This document shows, in pieces, positions 16,798 through 23,598 of a stretch of DNA of 23,598 nucleotides. Within the stretch, counting starts at the first letter, position 1. The number at the start of each line of letters is the position of its first letter. The notes under the pieces are model-generated. The model saw only the letters and a list, made by a program, of their open reading frames with translations, was not told the origin of the DNA and searched no databases. Position numbers and translations under genes: made by a program. The DNA comes from Deltaproteobacteria bacterium (GTDB lineage Bacteria; Myxococcota; UBA796; SXON01): positions 1 through 23,598 of the forward strand of contig CANKNP010000028.1 in NCBI GenBank assembly GCA_947483545.1. Direction: 5' to 3'.

Positions 16798-17211
16798 TCA
16801 CCCGCAGTCGGTGGTCACGCACGCCGTGTCGTACGCCTCCAACTCCACTGTCGCCTCGGCGACCTCGCAGGCGAGAGGGCATTCGTCCGTCCCGGCCGCA
16901 GCCCAGGAGAGCGTGATGTCCTGGTACCCGCCCGCGTTCGTATCGGTGGAGTAGGCCTGCACGCTGATCCGGGAGGCGGAGGTGTACACGTGGACGGTGC
17001 CGTCCGCATCGCACGCCCAGCCCTCCCCTTGGCGGTCGCGACAGTCGTACTCGATCCACGCCGAATCCTCGGGCATGACCGAGCCCGCGGTCACCGTGGG
17101 GCCGTTGGGGCCGACCATATGGAGCACGACCTCGTCCCGGCAGGACGCCTTCGGGCATTCTTCGGTCGCGTCGTCGTCGAAGCAGGCGAGCAGGGTGAGG
17201 AGGAGGAGCAT
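16798..17211 (-). CDS. Cysteine-rich lipoprotein of unknown function
   Basis: 137 residues starting at the ATG at 17211. MLLLLTLLAC is a minimal lipoprotein signal with lipobox L-L-A-C, followed by an acidic stretch FDDDATEEC typical of exported lipoproteins. Eight further cysteines (ECPKASC, YDCRD, WACD, ECPLAC, TACV, TDC) could form four disulfides. The rest alternates beta-strand-like segments (DSAWIEYDCRD, GTVHVYTSASRISVQAYSTD, DITLSWAAAG), so a small disulfide-rich beta domain is likely. I recognise no family. The reading frame continues upstream to 18192, but that part is antisense to radA. No strong ribosome binding site is visible. It is divergent from radA and probably a single-gene unit. 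Confidence 0.78.
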   Translation of the reverse strand: MLLLLTLLACFDDDATEECPKASCRDEVVLHMVGPNGPTVTAGSVMPEDSAWIEYDCRDRQGEGWACDADGTVHVYTSASRISVQAYSTDTNAGGYQDITLSWAAAGTDECPLACEVAEATVELEAYDTACVTTDCG

Positions 17212-17505
17212 GGCCGAAGGATAGCCGCGGGGCCAGCCCGCTCGCTGGACGAACACCACCGTCCTAAGTCCCAGGAAGGACTTGACCTGGAGCCGGGCTG
17301 GCCCATCCCCGCACCGTTCCAGGTGGAAGGCGGCGGGCCCGGAGTCTTCGACGGACCGTCGCATTCCACCGGTAGGAACGGTGCAAAGAGACCGCCGAGC
17401 CGCGTGCGAGGTTTGCCGACAAAAGTTGCTTGCGGAATCTTGGGGGTCGGTTACTGAACGGATGCACCAACTTGTCGTGCATTTGATGGACCCCTCGGAG
17501 CCACG
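17212..17505. other. Divergent intergenic region between the lipoprotein gene and radA
   Basis: No gene seen. It must hold both promoters. An inverted repeat AAGTCC-CAGGAA-GGACTT (around 17265-17283) could form a weak hairpin. The 17400-17500 part is relatively AT-richer, with several TTG-containing hexamers but no clear -10/-35 pair. GGAG lies seven bases before the radA ATG. Confidence 0.4.
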
Positions 17506-18846
17506 ATGGCCAAGCCCAAGATTCGCTACCTCTGCCAACAATGCGGCCATGTCGCGGCCACCTGGATGGGCCGTTGCCCCGACTGTGGGGCTTGGAACGC
17601 GCTTGTGGAGGATGTGATCGGGCCGGCGACGACCGCCGGACCGAAGCGGGCGGGCGCTTCGAAGGCCGTGCCGCTCACCCAGGTGTCGATGGGGGAGGGG
17701 GGAGAGGTCCGACTTCGCGTCGGGATCGGGGAGCTGGACCGGGCGCTCGGCGGTGGGCTGGTGACCGGGAGCCTCGTGCTGCTGGGCGGGGACCCGGGCG
17801 TGGGAAAATCCACGTTGTTGCTGGTCGCGATGGCCGCGCTGGCCAGGCGCGGGATGCGTGTGCTCTATGTCTCCGGGGAGGAGAGCGCGCGTCAAGTCCG
17901 GTTCCGCGCTGAGCGGCTGGGCGCGGTCTCCGACGAGGTGTACCTGCTCGCCGACACGTCGCTCACCGCGGTCCGGGACGCGATCGACCAGGTGCAGCCC
18001 CAGGTGCTGGTGCTCGACTCCGTGCAGACGCTCCACAACCCCGAGCTCGAGAGCGTGCCAGGATCCATCTCCCAAGTTCGCGAGGTCGCGAGCTTCGCGA
18101 TGGGGATCGCCAAGGGCCGGGACATCGCCACGTTTCTCGTCGGCCATGTCACGAAGGAGGGCAACCTCGCCGGGCCAAAGGCGCTGGAGCACCTGGTGGA
18201 CACGGTGCTCTACTTCGAGGGGGACGGCAGCACCTCGCTTCGAATCCTGCGGGCGACGAAAAACCGGTTTGGAAGCACCGGTGAGATCGGAATGTTCGAG
18301 ATGCGCGAGGAGGGGCTCGTGGACGTTCCGGATGCCTCAGCCAGGCTGCTGAAAGAGCGCGCGAGGGGCGCTGCGGGCACGGTGGTGACCTGCACGATGG
18401 AGGGATCGCGACCGCTGCTGGTCGAGGTGCAAGCGCTGGTGGGGGATGAGGTGAACCAGACGCCGAGCCGGACGACCGTGGGTTTTGACCGGCAACGGCT
18501 GTCGCTGCTGATCGCCGTACTTGGCAAGTCCGGGCTCGTTTTGTCGGACCGGGACGTGTTCGTGAGCGTGGCGGGGGGGGTGCGGATCACGGAGCCTGCG
18601 GTGGATCTCGCTGTGGCGGTCGCGATTCACAGCAGCTTCACGGGCCAGGTTGTGCCCGAAGACCTGCTGGTTTTTGGAGAGCTGGGGTTGGTCGGCGAGC
18701 TGCGGGGCGTCAGCCAGCCGCTGGCGAGGATGCGCGAGGCGGAACGTCATGGGTTCAAAGCGGCGTTGGTGCCGGCGAGCACGCCGGACGAGAGCGCGGG
18801 GTTGAGGTTGAGGCGGTGCGGGGTTTTACGGGAGGCGGTGGAGTAG
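17506..18846 (+). CDS. radA: DNA repair protein RadA (Sms)
   Basis: 446 residues, standard RadA length. RadA is a hexameric ATPase that drives branch migration of recombination intermediates with RecA. Features in order: N-terminal zinc finger Cys10-x2-Cys13...Cys24-x2-Cys27 (YLCQQCG, RCPDCGAW); RecA-like core with Walker A GDPGVGKST at residues 95-103 and Walker-B-type VLVLDSVQT; the RadA-specific KNRFG motif at residues 252-256; and a C-terminal Lon-protease-like domain (VFVSVAGGVRITEPAVDLAVA, ELGLVGELRGV). All key residues are present. The ATG at 17506 has GGAG at good spacing. Its upstream neighbour diverges, and a toxin-antitoxin pair follows 41 bases downstream on the same strand. Confidence 0.98.
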   Translation: MAKPKIRYLCQQCGHVAATWMGRCPDCGAWNALVEDVIGPATTAGPKRAGASKAVPLTQVSMGEGGEVRLRVGIGELDRALGGGLVTGSLVLLGGDPGVGKSTLLLVAMAALARRGMRVLYVSGEESARQVRFRAERLGAVSDEVYLLADTSLTAVRDAIDQVQPQVLVLDSVQTLHNPELESVPGSISQVREVASFAMGIAKGRDIATFLVGHVTKEGNLAGPKALEHLVDTVLYFEGDGSTSLRILRATKNRFGSTGEIGMFEMREEGLVDVPDASARLLKERARGAAGTVVTCTMEGSRPLLVEVQALVGDEVNQTPSRTTVGFDRQRLSLLIAVLGKSGLVLSDRDVFVSVAGGVRITEPAVDLAVAVAIHSSFTGQVVPEDLLVFGELGLVGELRGVSQPLARMREAERHGFKAALVPASTPDESAGLRLRRCGVLREAVE

Positions 18847-18887
18847 GGGATGGCCGTGCTAAGATCTGGCTTGAGCAAGAGCACGCC

Positions 18888-19064
18888 ATGACCGCCCCGA
18901 AGTCCCGCCCTCTGAAGCCGCCGGAAGTGGAACTGATCCCCGCAAAAGAACGGATCTCGGGCAAGGAGATCGCGGTGCTGTTGGACCGGGCGCGTGCGGA
19001 ATGGCTGGAGAAGCACGGCCGATTCCTGACGGAAGATGAGATTCGAGCCGAACTCGGCCGATGA
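18888..19064 (+). CDS. Small putative antitoxin of a PIN-domain toxin
   Basis: 58 residues from the ATG at 18888, preceded by AAGAG about seven bases upstream. A frame from 18816 overlaps radA and is less likely. It is highly charged: a proline/lysine-rich start (KSRPLKPPEVELIPAKE), then two probable helices, SGKEIAVLLDRARAEWLEKH and LTEDEIRAELGR. I see no clear ribbon-helix-helix or AbrB DNA-binding motif. The antitoxin role is inferred from size, charge and position: its stop overlaps the PIN gene start (ATGA, 19061-19064), so the two are translationally coupled, as in VapBC modules. Confidence 0.7.
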   Translation: MTAPKSRPLKPPEVELIPAKERISGKEIAVLLDRARAEWLEKHGRFLTEDEIRAELGR

Positions 19065-19489
19065 GCGCCCCCCGCAGGGTGTATCTGGACTCGGGTGCGT
19101 TGATCGTCGCTGCACTCGGGCAGGCCGGTCCCGGACTGCGCCGGCTGCTTGAGAGTGACGAAACGGAAGTGACGTTCCTCGCGTCTTTCATGACCTGGTT
19201 GGAAGTGATTCCCAAGCCGACCTTCAACAAATACACGAACCAAGTGGCCTTCTACGAGCGCCAACGTGACCAGTCTGTCCACGTGCCCATCAACGATGCA
19301 ATGCTCGCATACGCTTTCCAGACTGCCGTCAAGTATGGACTGGGTGGGCCGGACGGTTTGCACCTCGCGTGCGCGGTCACCGAAAAGGCGGACCTGTTTG
19401 TAACGACCGAGCGCGGCACACGGCCGATGCATCGGGTCACGGAGGTTCGAGTCGTCCACGTCGATGCGTTGGACGAGCTGTTTCGGTAG
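19061..19489 (+). CDS. PIN-domain protein, VapC-like ribonuclease toxin
   Basis: 142 residues, typical of VapC. PIN domains are Mg-dependent ribonucleases with clustered acidic residues. Here they are Asp10 (VYLDSGALIVA), Glu48 (FMTWLEVIPKP), Asp98 (GGPDGLHLACAV) and Asp111/Glu117 (ADLFVTTERGTRP). All expected positions are occupied, so the enzyme looks intact. The ATG at 19061 overlaps the stop of the small upstream gene. VapC-type toxins usually cleave tRNA or rRNA and are held inactive by the partner. The substrate cannot be predicted. The module stands alone after radA and converges on the gene ending at 19559, with 69 bases between. Confidence 0.87.
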   Translation: MSAPRRVYLDSGALIVAALGQAGPGLRRLLESDETEVTFLASFMTWLEVIPKPTFNKYTNQVAFYERQRDQSVHVPINDAMLAYAFQTAVKYGLGGPDGLHLACAVTEKADLFVTTERGTRPMHRVTEVRVVHVDALDELFR

Positions 19490-19558
19490 GACCCTGTCTG
19501 CGCCAGCGGGCGCCCGTCTCGGTTCACATGGGCGATCAGCGGCGTATAAGCTCGGCGG

Positions 19559-20593
19559 CTACCCCACCCTCCTCCGATACTCCGCCAACGCCACCCCGAA
19601 AACCTCCGCCCCCCAGCGCTTCTCCACACTCTCGATCACCCCGAGCACCGGCTTCGCCGCGGCCTCCCCCAGCAGGTCCTGCAAGGAGGCCTTGCACGTG
19701 AACAGGATCGCCAGCACGCCGACCCGATCCCCCTGGCGCTCCCGCACCTCCGCGATGCTCATGCACGCCATCAAGTAGAGGGTCGAGTCCTGCAGCTCGA
19801 GGGCGTCCTGTCTTGCGCTCTCCGCGAAGCCACCGGCCTCCTCGTGGTTGCCGGCCAGGTTCGCGTCCGCCGCCATCTGCAGCCGGATGTAGCCCGCCGC
19901 GCCGCGGTCGTTGACCCGCACCGCGTCCGCCAGGATGAACGCCAACGGTTCCGCCTTGACCCCTGCCGCGCTGGGATCGAGCGGGCCCGCGCCCGATCCC
20001 CGGGCCGCCCTGGCCAGCAGGTTCAGCTCCAGCCGCGCCCGAAGCAGCTCCCCAACGCTCGCGCCCGCGTCCACGAGTCCGCCGGACAGCAGCTCAAACG
20101 CCCGCTTCGGCTCGCCCATCAGCGACGCCATGTTCGCCATCTTCCGGATCGCCCCGAGCCGGCCGTCCGCATCCCCCATGCTCTCCCGCAACGCCGCGAC
20201 ATCATTGAGCAGCCGCGCGGCCTCCGGGTACGCCTGAGCCGCGACCGCCATCCCCGCTCGTCGGTCGAGCACCCGCGCCAGCAGCGAGAGATCCCCGACC
20301 CGTCGCGCAATGGCCTCTGCGTCTTCGAGGTGCTTGAGCGAGGCGGGGCTCCCGGCGCGCTGCTTCCAGGTCAGCAGCGACAGCCCGTAGCGGGCGCGGC
20401 ACTCGTCGGCGGGTTGGGCGGCGAGCTGGAACAGGCCGGCCGCACGCTCCAGGGCTGAAATACCCGCGGCCAACCCCCCAAGCGCGGTCTCGGCGGTCGC
20501 CAGTTCGGTCAGCAACCTGGCCTCGGCCACCGCGTTCTTGGCGGTGCGCTCCACCTCGATGCGGGCCAGCAGCCCCGGGCGGGGATCGGTCAT
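19559..20593 (-). CDS. Helical-repeat (TPR-like) protein of unknown function
   Basis: 344 residues from the ATG at 20593, whose bases overlap the stop of the upstream gene (ATGA). A much longer frame to 22291 exists, but everything before MTDPRPGLLARIE is antisense to the neighbour or non-coding Arg/Pro-rich sequence. The protein is almost wholly alpha-helical, with alanine/leucine-rich helix pairs of about 34-40 residues (AEARLLTELATAETALGGLA, PADECRARYGLSLLTWKQRA, ARRVGDLSLLARVLDRRAGM, PEAARLLNDVAALRESMGDA and later units). This is the pattern of tetratricopeptide-like solenoids that scaffold protein complexes. There is no signal peptide or membrane segment, so it is cytoplasmic. Coupling to the 211-residue neighbour suggests the two act together. 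Confidence 0.82.
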   Translation of the reverse strand: MTDPRPGLLARIEVERTAKNAVAEARLLTELATAETALGGLAAGISALERAAGLFQLAAQPADECRARYGLSLLTWKQRAGSPASLKHLEDAEAIARRVGDLSLLARVLDRRAGMAVAAQAYPEAARLLNDVAALRESMGDADGRLGAIRKMANMASLMGEPKRAFELLSGGLVDAGASVGELLRARLELNLLARAARGSGAGPLDPSAAGVKAEPLAFILADAVRVNDRGAAGYIRLQMAADANLAGNHEEAGGFAESARQDALELQDSTLYLMACMSIAEVRERQGDRVGVLAILFTCKASLQDLLGEAAAKPVLGVIESVEKRWGAEVFGVALAEYRRRVG

Positions 20594-21225
20594 GGCCACT
20601 CCAGGCGGATCAGCGAGGGCGTCGCCGCGTATTCGTCCACCGGCGCGCTGGTCCCGGGGAGCAGACCGTTGACCGCGCCGCGATCGAGCTGGGCATCGAC
20701 GAACAGGCGGTGTTCGGCCGCGGGCTCGCCGTCCGGCGGGATGCGCCCCCGGCCGAACAGAGGGTCGCGAACGCCGAAGACGCTGGAGATCGCGCGTTGT
20801 TCCCCGCGAAGGCCGGCGCTCTCTGCGGCCGCAGGGGTCAACTGCAGCGCGCGGAGGAAGCCCTCTTGGGTCCGGCCGCCGCACAGGTCGGGCCGGAGCG
20901 CAACGAGCAGGCTGACCAACAGCTCGGCCCGGGCCTCCGCCAGGGCGATGCCCGGGGTCTGCAACACCAGGATGAACTGCTCGCCTTCCGCCCGCAATAC
21001 CGCGAGCTCGGGGTCCGTCCAACCCCAGCGGCGGGCGATGGTCCAGGCGTCGAGCCCCACGCAGTCGGGTCCCCAGAGCGTGAGGTGAATCCCGGTCGGC
21101 GCCGCCCGGCCTGTGGCCAGGAGCTCGCTCTCCAACACCAGCCGGGCGAGGAACACCTCGGGGAAGGCGGCAACCATCTCGGGGATCGGGATCGCGGGGG
21201 TCTCGGGCACGGCGGGGTCGCTCAC
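20590..21225 (-). CDS. Protein of unknown function coupled to the TPR-like gene
   Basis: 211 residues if it starts at the GTG at 21225 (MSDPAVPETPAIPIPEM); the frame runs to 21273, but the extra N-terminus is Arg-rich and unlikely. No strong ribosome binding site precedes the GTG. The protein begins with helices (VAAFPEVFLARLVLESELLA), then a beta/alpha stretch GIHLTLWGPDCVGLDAWTIARRWGW, a helical middle (LAEARAELLVSLLVALRPD) and an acidic C-terminal part (FVDAQLDRGAVNGLLPGTSA). I recognise no family, signal peptide or catalytic motif. Its stop overlaps the start of the TPR-like gene, indicating a two-gene operon. Confidence 0.75.
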   Translation of the reverse strand: MSDPAVPETPAIPIPEMVAAFPEVFLARLVLESELLATGRAAPTGIHLTLWGPDCVGLDAWTIARRWGWTDPELAVLRAEGEQFILVLQTPGIALAEARAELLVSLLVALRPDLCGGRTQEGFLRALQLTPAAAESAGLRGEQRAISSVFGVRDPLFGRGRIPPDGEPAAEHRLFVDAQLDRGAVNGLLPGTSAPVDEYAATPSLIRLEWP

Positions 21226-21273
21226 GGGGCAGGGTAACCCGCGGCCGACTCGGCCGAATCGACGCGAACACAA

Positions 21274-21289
21274 GCCCGCGGATGCGGGC
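21274..21289. other. GC-rich hairpin upstream of the unknown gene pair
   Basis: GCCCGC-GGAT-GCGGGC forms a perfect 6-bp stem with a 4-base loop. Neighbouring CAAG/CTTG bases can extend it with a bulge. It lies about 50 bases before the minus-strand GTG at 21225. No T-run follows on either strand, so it is not a typical terminator; a leader structure is possible. Confidence 0.3.
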
Positions 21290-21421
21290 GTTCTTGGCCA
21301 ACACTGCCCGATGCGCCCGGCCCGCGCCCTCGCCGGGCGGGAGAATCGGCGACATCCAGGCGGTGGGTGGGGAGCTTGGGCGAGGCGGCGCCGCCGCCGC
21401 CGGGTCGGACCACAGCGACGC

Positions 21422-21901
21422 TACCTCTCGGACGGGACGGATCTCGCCGCGGCATACCTGACGGATCCCTATTCCTGCGATGGGTATCGGATGCCCACGG
21501 AGGCGGAGCGGGAATATGCGGCGCGCGGCGGCGAGGACTACGCCTATTCGGGGTCGGACACGGCGACTGCGGTGGCCTGGTTCTACGACAACGCCTACGG
21601 GGTGAGCACCTACGCGCACGAGGTCGCGACCCTCACGTCCAACTCCTATGGGCTCTATGACATGAGTGGGAACGTCGACGAGTGGACCCAGGACTGGTAT
21701 GACTCCGCGCATGGCGGGTACGGGGACGGGAGCCCGGACGTGGATCCCGCGGGTCCGGTAACTGGCTCTGGGCTCCGGGGCATCCGGGACGGCACTTGGG
21801 TCAGCAGCGAGATAGCCGTGTGGGTCGTGTACCGCGTCGGCGCCACCCCGGGCCACCGCGGCACCAACACCGGCGCACGCCTCACCCGCTCCGTCCCCTG
21901 A
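21422..21901 (+). pseudogene. 5'-truncated, decayed FGE/sulfatase-modifying-factor-like fragment
   Basis: About 160 codons encode the C-terminal part of a formylglycine-generating-enzyme-like domain: PYSCDGYRMPTEAEREYAA, YAYSGSDTATAVAWFYDNAY, NSYGLYDMSGNVDEWTQDWY and a C-terminal GARLTRSVP. The N-terminal half is missing: upstream codons are Arg-rich and antisense to the neighbour, and no start codon with a ribosome site is present. Positions normally conserved are altered: PTEAEWEYA reads PTEAEREYA, GNVWEW reads GNVDEW, RGGSW reads RDGTW, GFRL reads GARL. No cysteine remains in the C-terminal part, where the catalytic ones lie in true FGE. I interpret it as a degraded remnant of an FGE-fold lipoprotein gene. 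A short functional protein with an unusual start cannot be excluded. Confidence 0.65.
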
Positions 21902-21911
21902 ACCGCTCCGG

Positions 21912-21936
21912 GCGGGGACCGTACCGCCCCGCTTTT
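21912..21936 (+). terminator. Rho-independent terminator-like hairpin
   Basis: GCGGGG (21912-21917) pairs with CCCCGC (21927-21932) around a 9-base loop and is followed at once by TTTT (21933-21936). It lies 11 bases after the stop of the FGE-like fragment, where a terminator of the once-intact gene is expected. Confidence 0.5.
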
Positions 21937-22425
21937 CCTGGCCGCCGCCCAACCCGCCCGGCGCCGCGCCGTCCATGCGTCCGCCTTCGTCCAGCTCCTT
22001 GGCGCGCAGGGCGGGGGCGCAAATTCCAAAGTTCGGATGCCCGGACCGGACCCGCGACCGGCGGTTGACCGGGGCAGCCGATCTCGGGGGGGAAGGGCGG
22101 GGCGCGCTCGGGGAGTTCGGTTGCGGTGACGCCCGCGATGGGGATTTCGGCGGCCCTCCCCTCCGCCCTGGAGCCGCCCTCCCGCGGCCAAAGCGGCCCA
22201 TCCGCGCGGGTCTCGCCCTCGCCGCGGGCGCTCCCGCTTCGTTCGGGGGCGGGGAGTCGTTCAGGCGCGCGGCCTCACCCCCATTTGACAATTACCTGAC
22301 ATTTCGGAGGAACCCAGCCCGAAGGCGCACAGCTCCCGGCCCCGCCCCCGGCCCCTGGCGGTAACCTATGCTCACCGCATGCCAAGGCCTGCGGACACTC
22401 CCACACTCCGCCCCGGATCTGGCGC
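21937..22425. other. Non-coding region of about 490 bases
   Basis: I see no believable gene on either strand; all translations are Arg/Pro/Gly-rich. A TTGACA hexamer at 22285-22290 and the local AT-rich patch ATTTGACAATTACCTGACAT (direct TGACA repeats 11 bases apart) could belong to a promoter for the gene at 22426, but no good -10 follows at normal spacing. GGAGG at 22306-22310 is not followed by a start codon. Confidence 0.45.
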
Positions 22426-23214
22426 ATGGCTTGCAGCAAGACGCCTCCTCCTCGCACAAAGCGTGTGCGCACCTCCACCACCGCCCGCCAGTTCGAGGTG
22501 TTCGGTGATTGGATGGCCGCGGTCGGGCTCGACAACGTCAAGATGGTCATCAAACGGAAGTCCGTCCAGCTCACCGGCGGCGCCCCCACGATGACGTTCG
22601 AGCCGACGATTCAGACCGCACAAAATCGGCCGGACGACCCTGGCGCTTGGGCCGTAATCAGTGGTGCATCCAGCTATACGGGCGCCGGCGAGAACAACAC
22701 GGGCGTGTTGACTGTCGCCGCCGCCACCGCGGGTAAGGCCTGGGTGCGGTTTGGCGCAGCCTATACCCTCGGCGGCACGACGCCGACGGACGGCCAGGCG
22801 GACATCGAGGTGCACGTATCGGTGCTCTCCTGCGGGAACAGCGTGGGGACCCGAAGCCAGGAGCTCCAAGCCTTCAACACCACGACCGACTCCTTCGCGG
22901 TCGTGACCGGTTGGGTCCCCGCCGTGGACGTAGACAAAGTTGTCGCATTCTTCGTGATCACCAACCTGCTCGGCAATTTTCGTTGCCAGTTGGCCTACCG
23001 CACCGCGGCCACCAGCATCGAGGCCCCCGGGGCCTGGAACCTCGCGGAGCAGGCCTACCGGAATGCGAACGGCGAGACCACCACCGGGGAGATTGCGCTG
23101 TCACTGGGGAGCGAGATGTTCGTTCAGTTCGGCGTGGCCTACAGCCAGAGCAGTGCCGGCGCCGCGCCGGGACAGGCGAGCGTCACGACCTCGGTGTCGG
23201 TGAGACGTACGTGA
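22426..23214 (+). CDS. Protein of unknown function built from two homologous halves
   Basis: 262 residues from the ATG at 22426; no strong ribosome binding site and no signal peptide are seen. After a basic N-terminus, two halves can be aligned by eye. Half 1 has FEVFGDWM (23-30), PGAW (72-75), GENNTG (88-93), VRFGAAY (107-113), GQA (123-125) and VHVSV. Half 2 has FAVVTGWV (157-164), PGAW (201-204), GETTTG (216-221), VQFGVAY (233-239), GQA (249-251) and TSVSV. The offset is about 126-129 residues throughout. The sequence is beta-rich with alternating hydrophobics, suggesting a tandem beta-sandwich. I know no named family for it. Its stop overlaps the next GTG (GTGA), so a second gene is probably coupled to it. 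Confidence 0.75.
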   Translation: MACSKTPPPRTKRVRTSTTARQFEVFGDWMAAVGLDNVKMVIKRKSVQLTGGAPTMTFEPTIQTAQNRPDDPGAWAVISGASSYTGAGENNTGVLTVAAATAGKAWVRFGAAYTLGGTTPTDGQADIEVHVSVLSCGNSVGTRSQELQAFNTTTDSFAVVTGWVPAVDVDKVVAFFVITNLLGNFRCQLAYRTAATSIEAPGAWNLAEQAYRNANGETTTGEIALSLGSEMFVQFGVAYSQSSAGAAPGQASVTTSVSVRRT

Positions 23215-23598
23215 GCGCGCGGCCCATGCGGCAGATCACCGGGGCGCACGCGAGTGTGCATCGGGCGGATCGGGATGGGCGGCTGGCGGAGCGAAAGATG
23301 TACCAGGGTCGGAGCCTTTCGTGGGCGGAGACCCGGGCGGCGTGGATGGCGGGGCCGGGGGGTCGGGTGTCGGGTGGGTTGGGGGGGCCTCGGGGGCCGG
23401 GCGGGGGCGGAGAGGGCCTGGGGTTCGCCTCCGACGACCCCTACACCGGGTCCGTGAGTCCAAACTGCGCGGATTGCCCCGAGCTGACGGCCGAAACGCT
23501 GCAAAGCTATTGCGAGGATTCGTGGCGGAGGAACACCCTGGGGAGGAGGAGAACTTCAACATGGTGTACGAGGCGACCACCCAAGAGGGTTGGGCGCC
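23211..23598 (+). CDS. Coupled ORF of unknown function (runs off the window; frame may change)
   Basis: A GTG at 23211 overlaps the previous stop (GTGA). The frame is open to the window end (129 codons) with high GC at third positions until about 23540. Translation: MSARPMRQITGAHASVHRAD, KMYQGRSLSWAETRAAWMAG, a glycine-rich linker (VSGGLGGPRGPGGGGEGLG), then DDPYTGSVSPNCADCPELTA and TLQSYCEDSW. After that it turns Arg/Thr-rich (GRRRTSTWCTRRPPKR), as if out of frame, while another frame becomes strongly coding. Function is unknown; paired cysteines C-A-D-C are visible. Either this gene has a frameshift near 23510-23545, or it ends just past the window and overlaps a new gene. Confidence 0.4.
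   Translation, partial: MSARPMRQITGAHASVHRADRDGRLAERKMYQGRSLSWAETRAAWMAGPGGRVSGGLGGPRGPGGGGEGLGFASDDPYTGSVSPNCADCPELTAETLQSYCEDSWRRNTLGRRRTSTWCTRRPPKRVGR
23522..23598 (+). CDS. Possible start of another gene, or continuation of the previous one after a frameshift
   Basis: In a different frame from the ORF at 23211, the last 77 bases read MAEEHPGEEENFNMVYEATT then QEGWA, balanced and coding-like. A GTG at 23522 has GAGG four bases upstream, so it could be a genuine start. The frame is also open upstream (for example ADGRNAAKLLRGF), with a TTG at 23474. Too short to identify. Confidence 0.3.
   Translation, partial: MAEEHPGEEENFNMVYEATTQEGWA

Noticed and set aside
17212..18192. N-terminal extension of the cysteine-rich lipoprotein frame
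   Set aside because: Covers radA on the opposite strand. The lipoprotein signal at 17211 defines the real start.
20594..22291. N-terminal half of a 910-codon minus-strand ORF
   Set aside because: Pro/Arg-rich, overlaps the 211-residue gene in another frame. The real gene starts at the ATGA overlap (20593).
22285..22310. TTGACA plus GGAGG as a complete promoter and ribosome site
   Set aside because: No -10 at proper spacing and no start codon after GGAGG; kept only as a note on the non-coding region.

Overview
The window is GC-rich DNA from a Gram-negative bacterium. It encodes a TamB/Omp85 pair, an RND pump with its adaptor, and at least five proteins with lipoprotein signal peptides. The mix of a lipoprotein vWA protein, a formylglycine-generating-enzyme-like remnant and Met/His-rich copper-type proteins suggests a Myxococcota / deltaproteobacterial-type genome. 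That taxonomic guess is inference; no rRNA or marker phylogeny is available here.

Layout. 1-1786: a secreted protein of unknown function (minus strand, cut by the window edge) diverges from a vWA-domain lipoprotein, with an inverted repeat between them. 1791-8254 (minus): an Omp85 (BamA/TamA) outer-membrane protein and a 1457-residue TamB, joined by a 4-base TTGA stop/start overlap. Diverging from them at 8349-13269 (plus) is an operon of a TetR regulator, an HlyD/MFP adaptor lipoprotein and an HAE-type RND permease. A 24-bp perfect palindrome (8310-8333) between the two units is the obvious TetR operator, so one regulator may tie efflux to outer-membrane biogenesis.

13332-16498 (minus) is the most unusual part. 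A membrane-anchored spermidine-synthase-like protein lies downstream of what looks like one large copper-type protein: lipoprotein signal, DUF305, cytochrome c, 4 x 16-residue Met/His/Asp repeats, NTF2-like domain. It is split by an apparent one-base frameshift near 15959-15967. Near-identical CACAGTGTG palindromes lie upstream of both genes and suggest a common regulator. No regulator gene is seen beside them.

16798-19489: a cysteine-rich lipoprotein (minus), radA (plus) and a two-gene PIN-domain toxin/antitoxin module. 19559-21225 (minus): a coupled pair of unknown genes, the second a helical-repeat protein. 21422-23598 (plus): a 5'-truncated, decayed FGE-like fragment, a likely terminator, a non-coding stretch of about 490 bases, a protein built from two homologous halves, and a coupled ORF at the edge whose reading frame appears to change near 23510-23545. 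No tRNA, rRNA, CRISPR array or insertion sequence was recognised. Most other long ORFs are antisense shadows typical of GC-rich DNA.
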